DNA of 6,362 bases from VMDH01 sp038108875. Its GTDB lineage: Bacteria; Pseudomonadota; Gammaproteobacteria; Magnimaribacterales; D2472. The translations under genes and the position numbers were made by a program. Where the stretch lies: positions 1-6,362 of the forward strand of contig JAYNII010000024.1 of NCBI GenBank assembly GCA_038108875.1, in the 5' to 3' direction. The notes beneath the pieces were generated by a model, which was not told the DNA's origin, made no database searches, and saw only the letters and a program-made list of their open reading frames with translations. The number at the start of each line of letters is the position of its first letter. Position 1 is the stretch's first letter. Positions 1-6,292 of this stretch are shown here, piece by piece.

Positions 1-1
1 A

Positions 2-133
2 AAGCTTAAGCCATTTATGCTAATTGATAAAAAAAATACTGCTGATCAGCTAAATGTAGTTCAACTTGCCAGTATTGGAAATTGTAAAATGGTTGCCATA
101 AAAAACATCAATAGCTTAAGCAAGCTTTTCTAA
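2..133 (+). CDS. aroB: 3-dehydroquinate synthase, C-terminal end (partial)
   Basis: The window opens inside a plus-strand reading frame that runs for 43 codons to TAA at 131-133. The tail contains FMLIDKKN followed by a hydrophobic strand and an IG pair (VVQLASIG), then a short helix-like end. This is the pattern I know from the AroB C-terminus: a conserved M-x2-DKK, a beta strand, then IG and a variable tail. AroB is a cytosolic NAD- and metal-dependent enzyme that cyclises DAHP to 3-dehydroquinate in the shikimate pathway. The context agrees, because aroB lies upstream of gltB-gltD-hemE in Pseudomonas-type gammaproteobacteria. The catalytic core lies outside the window, so the call rests on a short tail plus synteny. 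The gene converges on gltB, with one base between the two stop codons. Confidence 0.65.
   Translation, partial: KLKPFMLIDKKNTADQLNVVQLASIGNCKMVAIKNINSLSKLF
111..133. terminator. Weak hairpin at the convergent gene ends
   Basis: A 5-bp inverted repeat, AGCTT (113-117) and AAGCT (122-126), encloses a 4-base loop and runs directly into TTTT (126-129) on the plus strand. It lies inside the last codons of the upstream gene. Read from the minus strand, the same hairpin sits just past the gltB stop, with a T-rich run (around 101-106) about a dozen bases further on. It could end transcription in both directions, which would suit a convergent pair with a 1-bp gap. The stem is short and AT-rich, so it may be fortuitous. 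Confidence 0.22.
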
Positions 134-134
134 T

Positions 135-3100
135 TTAGGCTGCATTTGAAGTAGTCGCTTTTAATAAGTCTTTAACCCTTAAAGCAGTAGGAGATACTAG
201 CCAAAAAAAAGGTTCATATCTATCAAACTCTTCAAGAATATGTTGGCCAACCAAGCTCTGAGTTGCCTTAACATGCTTCCTAATCTGGCTTCTTAAGTAT
301 TCTCTGTGACCTTGCATTTCTTCTCCAACTATTCTCTCCAGATTTACAAGCTCTCTGTTACATCTATCAAAAAAGTCACGCTCAGGATCAAACACATAGG
401 CGAAACCACCTGTCATACCCGCAGCAAAGTTATAACCAACTGAACCAAGAATCGTAACATTTCCTCCTGTCATATATTCACAACAATGATCTCCTGCACC
501 CTCAATGACTGATGTGGCCCCAGAATTCCTTACTCCAAACCTTTCGCCTGCCCTCCCAGCAACGTATAATTCGCCACCTGTTGCACCATATAAAGCCGTA
601 TTTCCTATGATAAGTGGACTAGTTAAACTATCGCTTTTAACTATTTTTGGCATAACAGTGATCTTCCCGCCGTTCATCCCTTTACCAACAAAATCATTAG
701 CTTTGCCTCGAAGATGTATCTCCAAGCCCTGAGCATTCCAAACACCCAAGCTCTGACCAGCGCATCCCTCCAAGTAAATAGTGTGGACTGATTTCTTTCT
801 ATTATCTCCAAACTCTTTTGCAATTAGACCCGAAATATTTGCACCAACAGATCTATCTGTATTGGAAATACTTAGGGAAATTTCATCATCCAAATCCGCT
901 TTGATTGACTTTGCAAATTTTTTGTAAATCTTTCTTGATAGATTTGCCTTATCCCATGGTTTATTCTTTTCCACCGAGCAAAAATTTGATACACCTTCAC
1001 CTTGATATGAAAAAAGTATTTTTTGAAGGTTAATATTCCTAGCGGTGGGGAAATTGTTTGAAATATCTTTTAAATATTCTGTTTTACCAATTAGATTCTC
1101 AAGTTTTGGAACTCCAAGATCAGCAAGAATTTTCCTAACATCTTCAGCAATAAAGTTAAAGTAATTCATTACCCGCTCTTTGGTACCAACGAAATGTTTG
1201 TCTATTAAGTCACCTCTTTGAGTAGCAACCCCGGTTGCACAGTTGTTAAGATGGCATATTCTTAAGTATTTGCATCCCATGGCAATCATGGGCGCTGTCC
1301 CAAATCCAAATGATTCGGCTCCTAAAATTGCAGCTTTAACAACATCAAGCCCAGTTTTAAAACCACCATCAGCTTGAACTCTTACCAAGTGTCTTAAACC
1401 AGAGTATTGCAAAGCTTGATGGGTTTCAGCTAATCCCAATTCCCATGGAGATCCAGCATGTCTAATCGATGAAATTGGGCTCGCTCCAGTTCCTCCATCA
1501 TTACCTGAAATTGTAATGAGATCAGCATAGGCTTTTGCTACTCCAACAGCTATAGTGCCAACCCCTGGTTCTGAAACTAACTTGACAGATACTAATGCAT
1601 TTGGGTTTATTTGCTTTAGATCAAAAATCAATTGAGCAAGATCCTCTATTGAATAAATATCGTGATGGGGTGGAGGTGAGATAAGCGTTATTCCTGGCAT
1701 TGAATAGCGAAGCTTAGCAATTAACTCGTTAACTTTAGTACCTGGAAGTTGCCCTCCTTCTCCTGGTTTAGCACCTTGGGCAATTTTGATCTGCAAGACT
1801 TCTGCATTAACCAAATACTCAGGTGTAACCCCGAACCTTCCCGAAGCAATCTGTTTAATCTTAGATGTCTTGATTGTGCCATTTCTAGACGAAGCCTCAC
1901 CGCCTTCTCCTGAGTTTGATCTTGCCCCCAAAGAATTCATCGCCTCTGCTAGAGTTTCATGTGCCTCTGGAGATAATGCTCCCAAACTCATTCCTGCAGA
2001 ATCAAATCTTTTAAGGATTTCAGGCTCATTCTCAACCTTTGCTAATGCAATAGGTGGGTTTTTTGATTGCAATTGAAGCAAATCTCTGAGCATTGATGGG
2101 TATCTATGGTTAACCAGTCTAGTAAACCTATTGAAACCTTCTCGATCGTTGAACTTTACAGCATCTTGTAATTCTCTAACTACCTCAGGATTAAATGCAT
2201 GAAATTCCCCACCATGAACGTATTTGATTAATCCGCCTGGTCTTATTTGGGTCAAATTAGACCTTGCAAAATCCAAATTACTTTTGAAAAGCAATTCCAA
2301 CTCTGTAAAGGTTAAACCGCCAACATTAGAGATAGAGCCTGTAAAGCAAAATTCAGTGATTTCATCAGAAAGGCCAACAATCTCATGTAACTGAGATCCT
2401 CTGTAACTTGATATAGTGGAAATTCCTAGTTTAGAGATAATTTTAAACAACCCCTTGTTTATGCCCTTTCTATATTTGGCACAATTCTCGGTTGGACTGC
2501 CCTGTAATTCCTGCTTATTAGTTAGATCAATAATAGTTTGAAAGGCTAGCCATGGGTAAACAGCGGTTGCTCCAAAGCTTAACAAGCAGGCTATTTGATG
2601 CGTATCTCTTGCTGAACCAGTACTGATTATAATGTTTACATCTGCCCTTAATGAATCATGCACTAATGCTTGGTGGATAGCGCCTACTGCTAACAGTGCA
2701 TGAATACCTTGAAATCCATAAGGAGGAAGAATTTCTTTAAGATGTATAATCTGATATCCAGACTTTACTGCAATCTTCACTTGATCAATTAAATCTTTAA
2801 GTGCTTGCCTCAGATTTGAATTATCTGCATAGACTAATTCAAATTCTTCAATCCTAAATATTTTGTTACAAAGCAATTTATTAAGCTTTTTAAAGGACAA
2901 TACTGGAGAGGTAGTTACTATCCTCTTGGCGTGAATTGGAGTTTGTTCAAATATGTTCTGTTCTGGACCGAAACAGGTTTCTAAGGACATGACCGAAGTT
3001 TCTCTAATTGGGTCAATTGGAGGGTTGGTTACTTGAGCAAATTGCTGCCTAAAATAATCATAAAGAGGTCTTGAATGAGTACTTAATGCAGCCAGAGCAG

Positions 3101-4580
3101 TATCATCTCCCATCGATCCTGTTCCTTCAGATGAATCTTCAGCAAGAGGTTTTATGACACTAATTCTTTCTTCTGTGTAAAGTAAGAAAAATTTTGAAGC
3201 AACTAAAAAATCTTCTCTACTAATAGCTTTAATTCTTGCTGTGGATGTTTGATGAAGGTTGCTCTCAAGGTAACTTGCAGATTCTTTTAACCACTTTCTA
3301 AATGGAAATTCTTTAGCAAGCTCGAGGTCTATCTTATTCTCAAAAATTATTTCCCCAGAAGAGGTATCAACTCCCATAATACCACCAGCCCCAACTTTCC
3401 CCTCATCTACTATCGATTCATCAGATACTCTGTCTATACCAATTTCAGAAGCAATAGTTACAAATCCTTCTCTAGTTATCTGGTATCTAGCAGGCCTAAG
3501 ACCATTCCTATCAAGGGCGCAAATGGCCCACCTTCCATCAGACAAGATCAAACCAGCAGGGCCATCCCATGCTTCCATGTGCATTGAATTAAATTCATGG
3601 AATGCTCTAACATCCGGATCTTGGATGTGGATGTTCTGCCAAGCTGGTGGTATTACTATTCTTAAAGCTTTAAAAATACTCATACCACCTTTGGAAAGCA
3701 ATTCAATCATATTGTCCAATGCAGAAGAATCTGAACCAGACTCATTTACTAGATTAGTAAACTTATGAATATTTCCCAAAAGCTCAGAAGCAAATTTCCC
3801 TTTTCTTGATTTGGCCCAGTTCCTATTAGCCTTAATAGCATTAATTTCTCCATTGTGAGCTAGTATCCTAAAAGGCTGAGCAAGATGCCATTTAGGACTG
3901 GTATTTGTTGAGAAACGTTGATGAAATAAACATAACTTGGCAGTAAATTTTTTGTCTGAGATATCAAGATAAAATTTCTGTATAACTGTTGGCAGCATTA
4001 AACCTTTATAGACAATGGTTTGCGATGAGATACTGCATACATAAAAGTCTTCTTCATTATCAAAAAAATTCTCAATTAGCTTTCTAACTTCAAATAAAGA
4101 AGCTTCAAATTTCTCTTTATTTAATTCTTTAATCTTTGAACAAATGAACACTTGAGAAATCTTGGGTCTATTCTTATAGGCAATATTTCCTAGCACCCCA
4201 TAATCAACTGGTACTTTTCTAACTACAGAAACCTCTAGATTTAGTTGATGCAATACCGAATTCAAAACATTTTGGTAATGACTAAATGTCTTTTGATGAA
4301 AGATTTGAGCTATTGCAAATATTTCTGGCAAATCAACAGAATTGTGTTTTAAAACTTCCTCTCTAAAAAAATTATGATTGATGTCGAACAAAAAGCCACA
4401 CCCATCTCCTGTTTTAGCATCCGAGCCAATCGCTCCTCGGTGAGTCATATTGATTAGCCCATTGATGGATCGGTTAACTAACTCTCTTGAACGAATACCA
4501 TCTCTTTGAACTATCAGGCCAAAACCACAATTATCTTTTTCTAAATTAGGGTTATAAATACCTAAATTCTGTCTCTTCAT
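135..4580 (-). CDS. gltB: Glutamate synthase (NADPH), large alpha subunit
   Basis: This 1481-residue protein matches the full length of bacterial GltB. The alpha subunit hydrolyses glutamine and transfers the ammonia to 2-oxoglutarate; with GltD it makes two glutamates per NADPH in the cytosol. Domains in order: a class II glutamine amidotransferase domain starting at Cys18 in DNCGFG, so a 17-residue propeptide is probably removed to expose the nucleophile. It includes RFSTNT (222-227), HNGEIN (242-247) and SDSSALDN (around Asp284). A central domain (about 440-790) contains MGDDTALAALS from Met490. The FMN/2-oxoglutarate barrel (about 820-1190) has GEGGQLPG (940-947), SGNDGGTG (1025-1032) and the 3Fe-4S cysteines 1103, 1109 and 1114. 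The GXGXG beta-helix domain (about 1225-1405) includes YGATGG (1331-1336). The start follows from the conserved N-terminal block; no Shine-Dalgarno sequence precedes it. No catalytic residue I checked is missing. Oddly, it runs opposite to gltD rather than heading a gltBD operon. Confidence 0.98.
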   Translation of the reverse strand: MKRQNLGIYNPNLEKDNCGFGLIVQRDGIRSRELVNRSINGLINMTHRGAIGSDAKTGDGCGFLFDINHNFFREEVLKHNSVDLPEIFAIAQIFHQKTFSHYQNVLNSVLHQLNLEVSVVRKVPVDYGVLGNIAYKNRPKISQVFICSKIKELNKEKFEASLFEVRKLIENFFDNEEDFYVCSISSQTIVYKGLMLPTVIQKFYLDISDKKFTAKLCLFHQRFSTNTSPKWHLAQPFRILAHNGEINAIKANRNWAKSRKGKFASELLGNIHKFTNLVNESGSDSSALDNMIELLSKGGMSIFKALRIVIPPAWQNIHIQDPDVRAFHEFNSMHMEAWDGPAGLILSDGRWAICALDRNGLRPARYQITREGFVTIASEIGIDRVSDESIVDEGKVGAGGIMGVDTSSGEIIFENKIDLELAKEFPFRKWLKESASYLESNLHQTSTARIKAISREDFLVASKFFLLYTEERISVIKPLAEDSSEGTGSMGDDTALAALSTHSRPLYDYFRQQFAQVTNPPIDPIRETSVMSLETCFGPEQNIFEQTPIHAKRIVTTSPVLSFKKLNKLLCNKIFRIEEFELVYADNSNLRQALKDLIDQVKIAVKSGYQIIHLKEILPPYGFQGIHALLAVGAIHQALVHDSLRADVNIIISTGSARDTHQIACLLSFGATAVYPWLAFQTIIDLTNKQELQGSPTENCAKYRKGINKGLFKIISKLGISTISSYRGSQLHEIVGLSDEITEFCFTGSISNVGGLTFTELELLFKSNLDFARSNLTQIRPGGLIKYVHGGEFHAFNPEVVRELQDAVKFNDREGFNRFTRLVNHRYPSMLRDLLQLQSKNPPIALAKVENEPEILKRFDSAGMSLGALSPEAHETLAEAMNSLGARSNSGEGGEASSRNGTIKTSKIKQIASGRFGVTPEYLVNAEVLQIKIAQGAKPGEGGQLPGTKVNELIAKLRYSMPGITLISPPPHHDIYSIEDLAQLIFDLKQINPNALVSVKLVSEPGVGTIAVGVAKAYADLITISGNDGGTGASPISSIRHAGSPWELGLAETHQALQYSGLRHLVRVQADGGFKTGLDVVKAAILGAESFGFGTAPMIAMGCKYLRICHLNNCATGVATQRGDLIDKHFVGTKERVMNYFNFIAEDVRKILADLGVPKLENLIGKTEYLKDISNNFPTARNINLQKILFSYQGEGVSNFCSVEKNKPWDKANLSRKIYKKFAKSIKADLDDEISLSISNTDRSVGANISGLIAKEFGDNRKKSVHTIYLEGCAGQSLGVWNAQGLEIHLRGKANDFVGKGMNGGKITVMPKIVKSDSLTSPLIIGNTALYGATGGELYVAGRAGERFGVRNSGATSVIEGAGDHCCEYMTGGNVTILGSVGYNFAAGMTGGFAYVFDPERDFFDRCNRELVNLERIVGEEMQGHREYLRSQIRKHVKATQSLVGQHILEEFDRYEPFFWLVSPTALRVKDLLKATTSNAA
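4531..4558 (+). promoter_or_regulatory. Candidate sigma70-type promoter for the extended gltD frame
   Basis: TTATCT (4531-4536) and TATAAA (4553-4558) are separated by 16 bases, inside the 5' end of gltB on the opposite strand. The -10 box matches 5 of 6 consensus bases; the -35 box matches only 3. A transcript would begin near 4565 and leave a leader of about 45 bases before ATG 4610. AT-rich DNA gives such matches by chance, so this is tentative. If it is real, it favours expression of the long form of GltD. Confidence 0.3.
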
Positions 4581-4599
4581 GGATGTAATTAAAATAAAA

Positions 4600-4616
4600 A
4601 TGACATACTATGTCAT
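4600..4616. promoter_or_regulatory. Perfect 17-bp palindrome, operator-like
   Basis: ATGACATA-C-TATGTCAT is a perfect inverted repeat of two 8-base arms around one central base. It lies in the gap between the divergent gltB and gltD starts and covers the ATG at 4610. Size and symmetry are typical of a site for a dimeric transcription factor. It would overlap the proposed -10 box of the gltB promoter, a position suited to repression. As RNA it could also form a 6-bp stem with the 5-base loop UACUA, partly hiding the gltD start codon. I do not recognise the half-site as that of a named regulator. Confidence 0.5.
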
Positions 4617-4633
4617 ACTTCATGATTAAGCAA
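4605..4633 (-). promoter_or_regulatory. Candidate promoter for gltB
   Basis: On the minus strand TTGCTT (4633-4628) and TAGTAT (4610-4605) are 17 bases apart. The -35 box matches 3 of 6 and the -10 box 4 of 6 consensus bases. Transcription would start near 4598-4600, giving a leader of roughly 20 bases before the gltB ATG. The -10 box sits inside the palindrome, and the whole element overlaps the first codons of the extended gltD frame. Weak by sequence alone; supported mainly by the lack of space for a promoter elsewhere. Confidence 0.25.
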
Positions 4634-4873
4634 ACCAGACAAAATAAACAATACAGAATTCAAAAAGGAGTAATTCTTTTTACTCAACCAAAGTCCCCAT
4701 ACTTCTATGGCAAGTTAAGAATCAATAAGAGATATGTAACAAAATCATTATCTCCAATAACTGACTATCAAGAAGCCAAAGAGGCATTGCTTCAGTGGCA
4801 AAGATCTTTTTACTCTGAAAATAAAATCTTAGTTAAAGAACTTAAATCAGAAAGCATAATTGAAAGAGATTTA
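4610..4873 (+). other. Integrase arm-binding-like domain fused to the GltD N-terminus
   Basis: The first 88 codons of the extended gltD frame match no part of GltD. Residues 15-50 read as three short beta strands (around VILFTQ, YFYGKLRI and RYVTKSLS). A helix with the pattern DYQEAKEALLQW (52-63) follows, then a polar linker (about 72-97). Strand pattern SPYFYxxxRI, a basic turn (NKR), a KSL strand, then an EA-containing helix is what I know from the N-terminal AP2-like arm-type DNA-binding domains of tyrosine recombinases. The stretch is basic, with many Lys and Arg in 7-45. No recombinase core-binding or catalytic domain (Arg...HxxR...Tyr) follows; the frame goes straight into GltD. It could be a gene-fusion relic, an added functional domain, or untranslated sequence if GTG 4874 is used. 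The domain call is from pattern memory, not a search. Confidence 0.5.
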
Positions 4874-6292
4874 GTGAACCTTTCAGAACCACTAAAAAAT
4901 AATTTTCAGTTCATTGATGTTCAAAGACTAGATCCACCCAAAAAATCAGTGCTTGAGCGGCAAGTCAGTTATGCTGAAATTTACAGTTCCTATAATCAAT
5001 CTGAAGCTGCAAGCCAAGCCCATAGATGCTTAGATTGTGGAAACCCTTATTGCGAATGGAAATGCCCAGTCCATAACTACATCCCAAATTGGTTAAAGCT
5101 TGTAAATGAAGGAAATATCTTGGAAGCAGTTGAACTTTGTCATCAAACAAATAGTCTTCCAGAGGTATGCGGCAGAGTTTGTCCTCAAGATAGATTATGC
5201 GAAGGAGCATGCACACTCAACGATGGCTTTGGCGCAGTATCAATTGGAAATATTGAAAAATATATTACCGATAAAGCTATTGAGTTAGGTTGGCAACCTG
5301 ATCTTACTTTAAGAAAATGGACTAATAAGAAAGTTGCCATCGTGGGCTCAGGACCTGCTGGTATAGCTTGCGCAGATGTGTTGATTAGAAATGGAATCAA
5401 TTGTGATGTTTTTGAAAAACAATCTGAAATTGGGGGTCTCTTAACTTTTGGAATACCTGAATTCAAACTCGAAAAAAGTGTTGTTAAGAAAAGAAGAAAG
5501 ATTCTTGAAGATATGGGAATAAAATTTCATCTCAATACAGAGATTGGAAAGGATGTTAAAGTTACAAAGCTGCTAGAAAACTATGATGCTATATTTCTAG
5601 GAATGGGGACATATACATCCTTGCAAGGTGGTTTTGTTGGAGAGAGCTTACAAGGTTGTTATAAAGCCATTGATTACCTAATAAGCAGTACTAATAAATT
5701 ACTAAAAATTAATTCTGAGTTACCTTTTATAAATCTCCAAAATAAAGATGTAGTTATCTTGGGTGGTGGAGATACTGCGATGGATTGTAACAGAACTGCT
5801 ATCAGGCAGGGTGCTAAGTCCGTTACCTGCCTCTATAGAAGAGATAAAAATAATATGCCTGGCTCCAGAAAAGAAGTTGAAAATGCTATAGAAGAAGGCG
5901 TGCAATTTATATTTAATACTCAACCAATTGCAATTGAGGGTAAAAATAGAGTTTCAGGCGTTAGGGTAATTCAAACCCAATTGAGAGGCGCAGATAATAA
6001 CGGCAGAAAGATTCCTATTCCAATTAAAGGCAGCGAAAGATTTATTAAAGCTGATGCAATCATAGTGGCATTTGGCTTTAGGGCAAGCCCTGCAGAATGG
6101 TTTGTAGGACAAGATATTCAAACTTCAAACAATGGATTGGTAAAAGTTACCGAATCTTCAGAATTTGAATTCCAAACCTCTAATCCAAAAATATTTGCAG
6201 GTGGAGATATGGTTAGAGGTTCAGACTTGGTGGTGACTGCTATCTGGGAAGGAAGGCAAGCAGCTAAATCTATTATAAAATTCGTTTTGTGA
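4610..6292 (+). CDS. gltD: Glutamate synthase (NADPH), small beta subunit, with integrase-like N-terminal extension
   Basis: GltD oxidises NADPH at an FAD and passes electrons over Fe-S clusters to GltB. Numbered from ATG 4610 (560 residues), the conserved GltD block starts at NFQFIDVQRLDPPKK (98-112). Two 4Fe-4S ligand sets follow: Cys140, 143, 148 and 152 in CLDCGNPYCEWKC, and Cys187, 191, 197 and 201. The first dinucleotide-binding motif is GSGPAG (246-251), for FAD. The second is GGGDTA (385-390), followed by YRRD, for NADPH. The C-terminal FAD contact is AGGD (530-533). All are intact. The family norm is about 472 residues; the extra 88 resemble an integrase arm-binding domain and are described separately. 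GTG 4874 would give exactly 472 residues and has a weak purine-rich stretch (AAAGAGA) upstream, while ATG 4610 has no Shine-Dalgarno. I list the long form because the frame stays open throughout and matches a known domain type. The stop overlaps the hemE start, so the two are probably co-transcribed. Confidence 0.95.
   Translation: MSYFMIKQTRQNKQYRIQKGVILFTQPKSPYFYGKLRINKRYVTKSLSPITDYQEAKEALLQWQRSFYSENKILVKELKSESIIERDLVNLSEPLKNNFQFIDVQRLDPPKKSVLERQVSYAEIYSSYNQSEAASQAHRCLDCGNPYCEWKCPVHNYIPNWLKLVNEGNILEAVELCHQTNSLPEVCGRVCPQDRLCEGACTLNDGFGAVSIGNIEKYITDKAIELGWQPDLTLRKWTNKKVAIVGSGPAGIACADVLIRNGINCDVFEKQSEIGGLLTFGIPEFKLEKSVVKKRRKILEDMGIKFHLNTEIGKDVKVTKLLENYDAIFLGMGTYTSLQGGFVGESLQGCYKAIDYLISSTNKLLKINSELPFINLQNKDVVILGGGDTAMDCNRTAIRQGAKSVTCLYRRDKNNMPGSRKEVENAIEEGVQFIFNTQPIAIEGKNRVSGVRVIQTQLRGADNNGRKIPIPIKGSERFIKADAIIVAFGFRASPAEWFVGQDIQTSNNGLVKVTESSEFEFQTSNPKIFAGGDMVRGSDLVVTAIWEGRQAAKSIIKFVL

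Noticed and set aside
505..732. Open plus-strand frame of 75 codons inside gltB; similar frames at 1786-2076 and 3523-3768.
   Set aside because: They lie antisense to well-conserved GltB domains and resemble no known protein; they reflect stop-poor antisense frames of a long conserved gene.
126..4550. Near-identical short repeats at the two ends of gltB: TTTTCTAATTTAGG (126-139) and TTTTCTAAATTAGG (4537-4550), also containing a 9-base inverted match (130-138 with 4541-4549).
   Set aside because: The right copy lies within conserved gltB codons, not outside the gene, and the sequence is low-complexity AT. It cannot mark a breakpoint without replacing the conserved GltB N-terminus, so chance is the better explanation.
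116..4633. Eight-base direct repeat TTAAGCAA at 116-123 and 4626-4633, flanking gltB.
   Set aside because: Too short and AT-rich to be significant, and in direct orientation, whereas an inversion by homologous exchange needs inverted copies.
4662..4675. Strong Shine-Dalgarno-like AAAAAGGAG within the extension, suggesting an internal start.
   Set aside because: The only codon at a close distance in frame is ATT at 4673, an extremely rare start and too near; no ATG, GTG or TTG lies 5-10 bases downstream.
4787..4816. TTGCTT (4787-4792) and TACTCT (4811-4816), a possible promoter for a gltD starting at 4874.
   Set aside because: Both boxes are poor matches and the spacing is 18; indistinguishable from background in AT-rich DNA.
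4610..4873. A separate small gene or complete integrase between gltB and gltD.
   Set aside because: There is no stop codon between 4610 and the GltD body, and no recombinase catalytic domain is present in any frame, so it is not an independent gene as it stands.
5185..5466. Minus-strand and alternative plus-strand frames within gltD (4965-5216, 5106-5288, 5185-5466, 5720-5923).
   Set aside because: All overlap the conserved Fe-S and dinucleotide-binding parts of GltD and show no protein-like features of their own.
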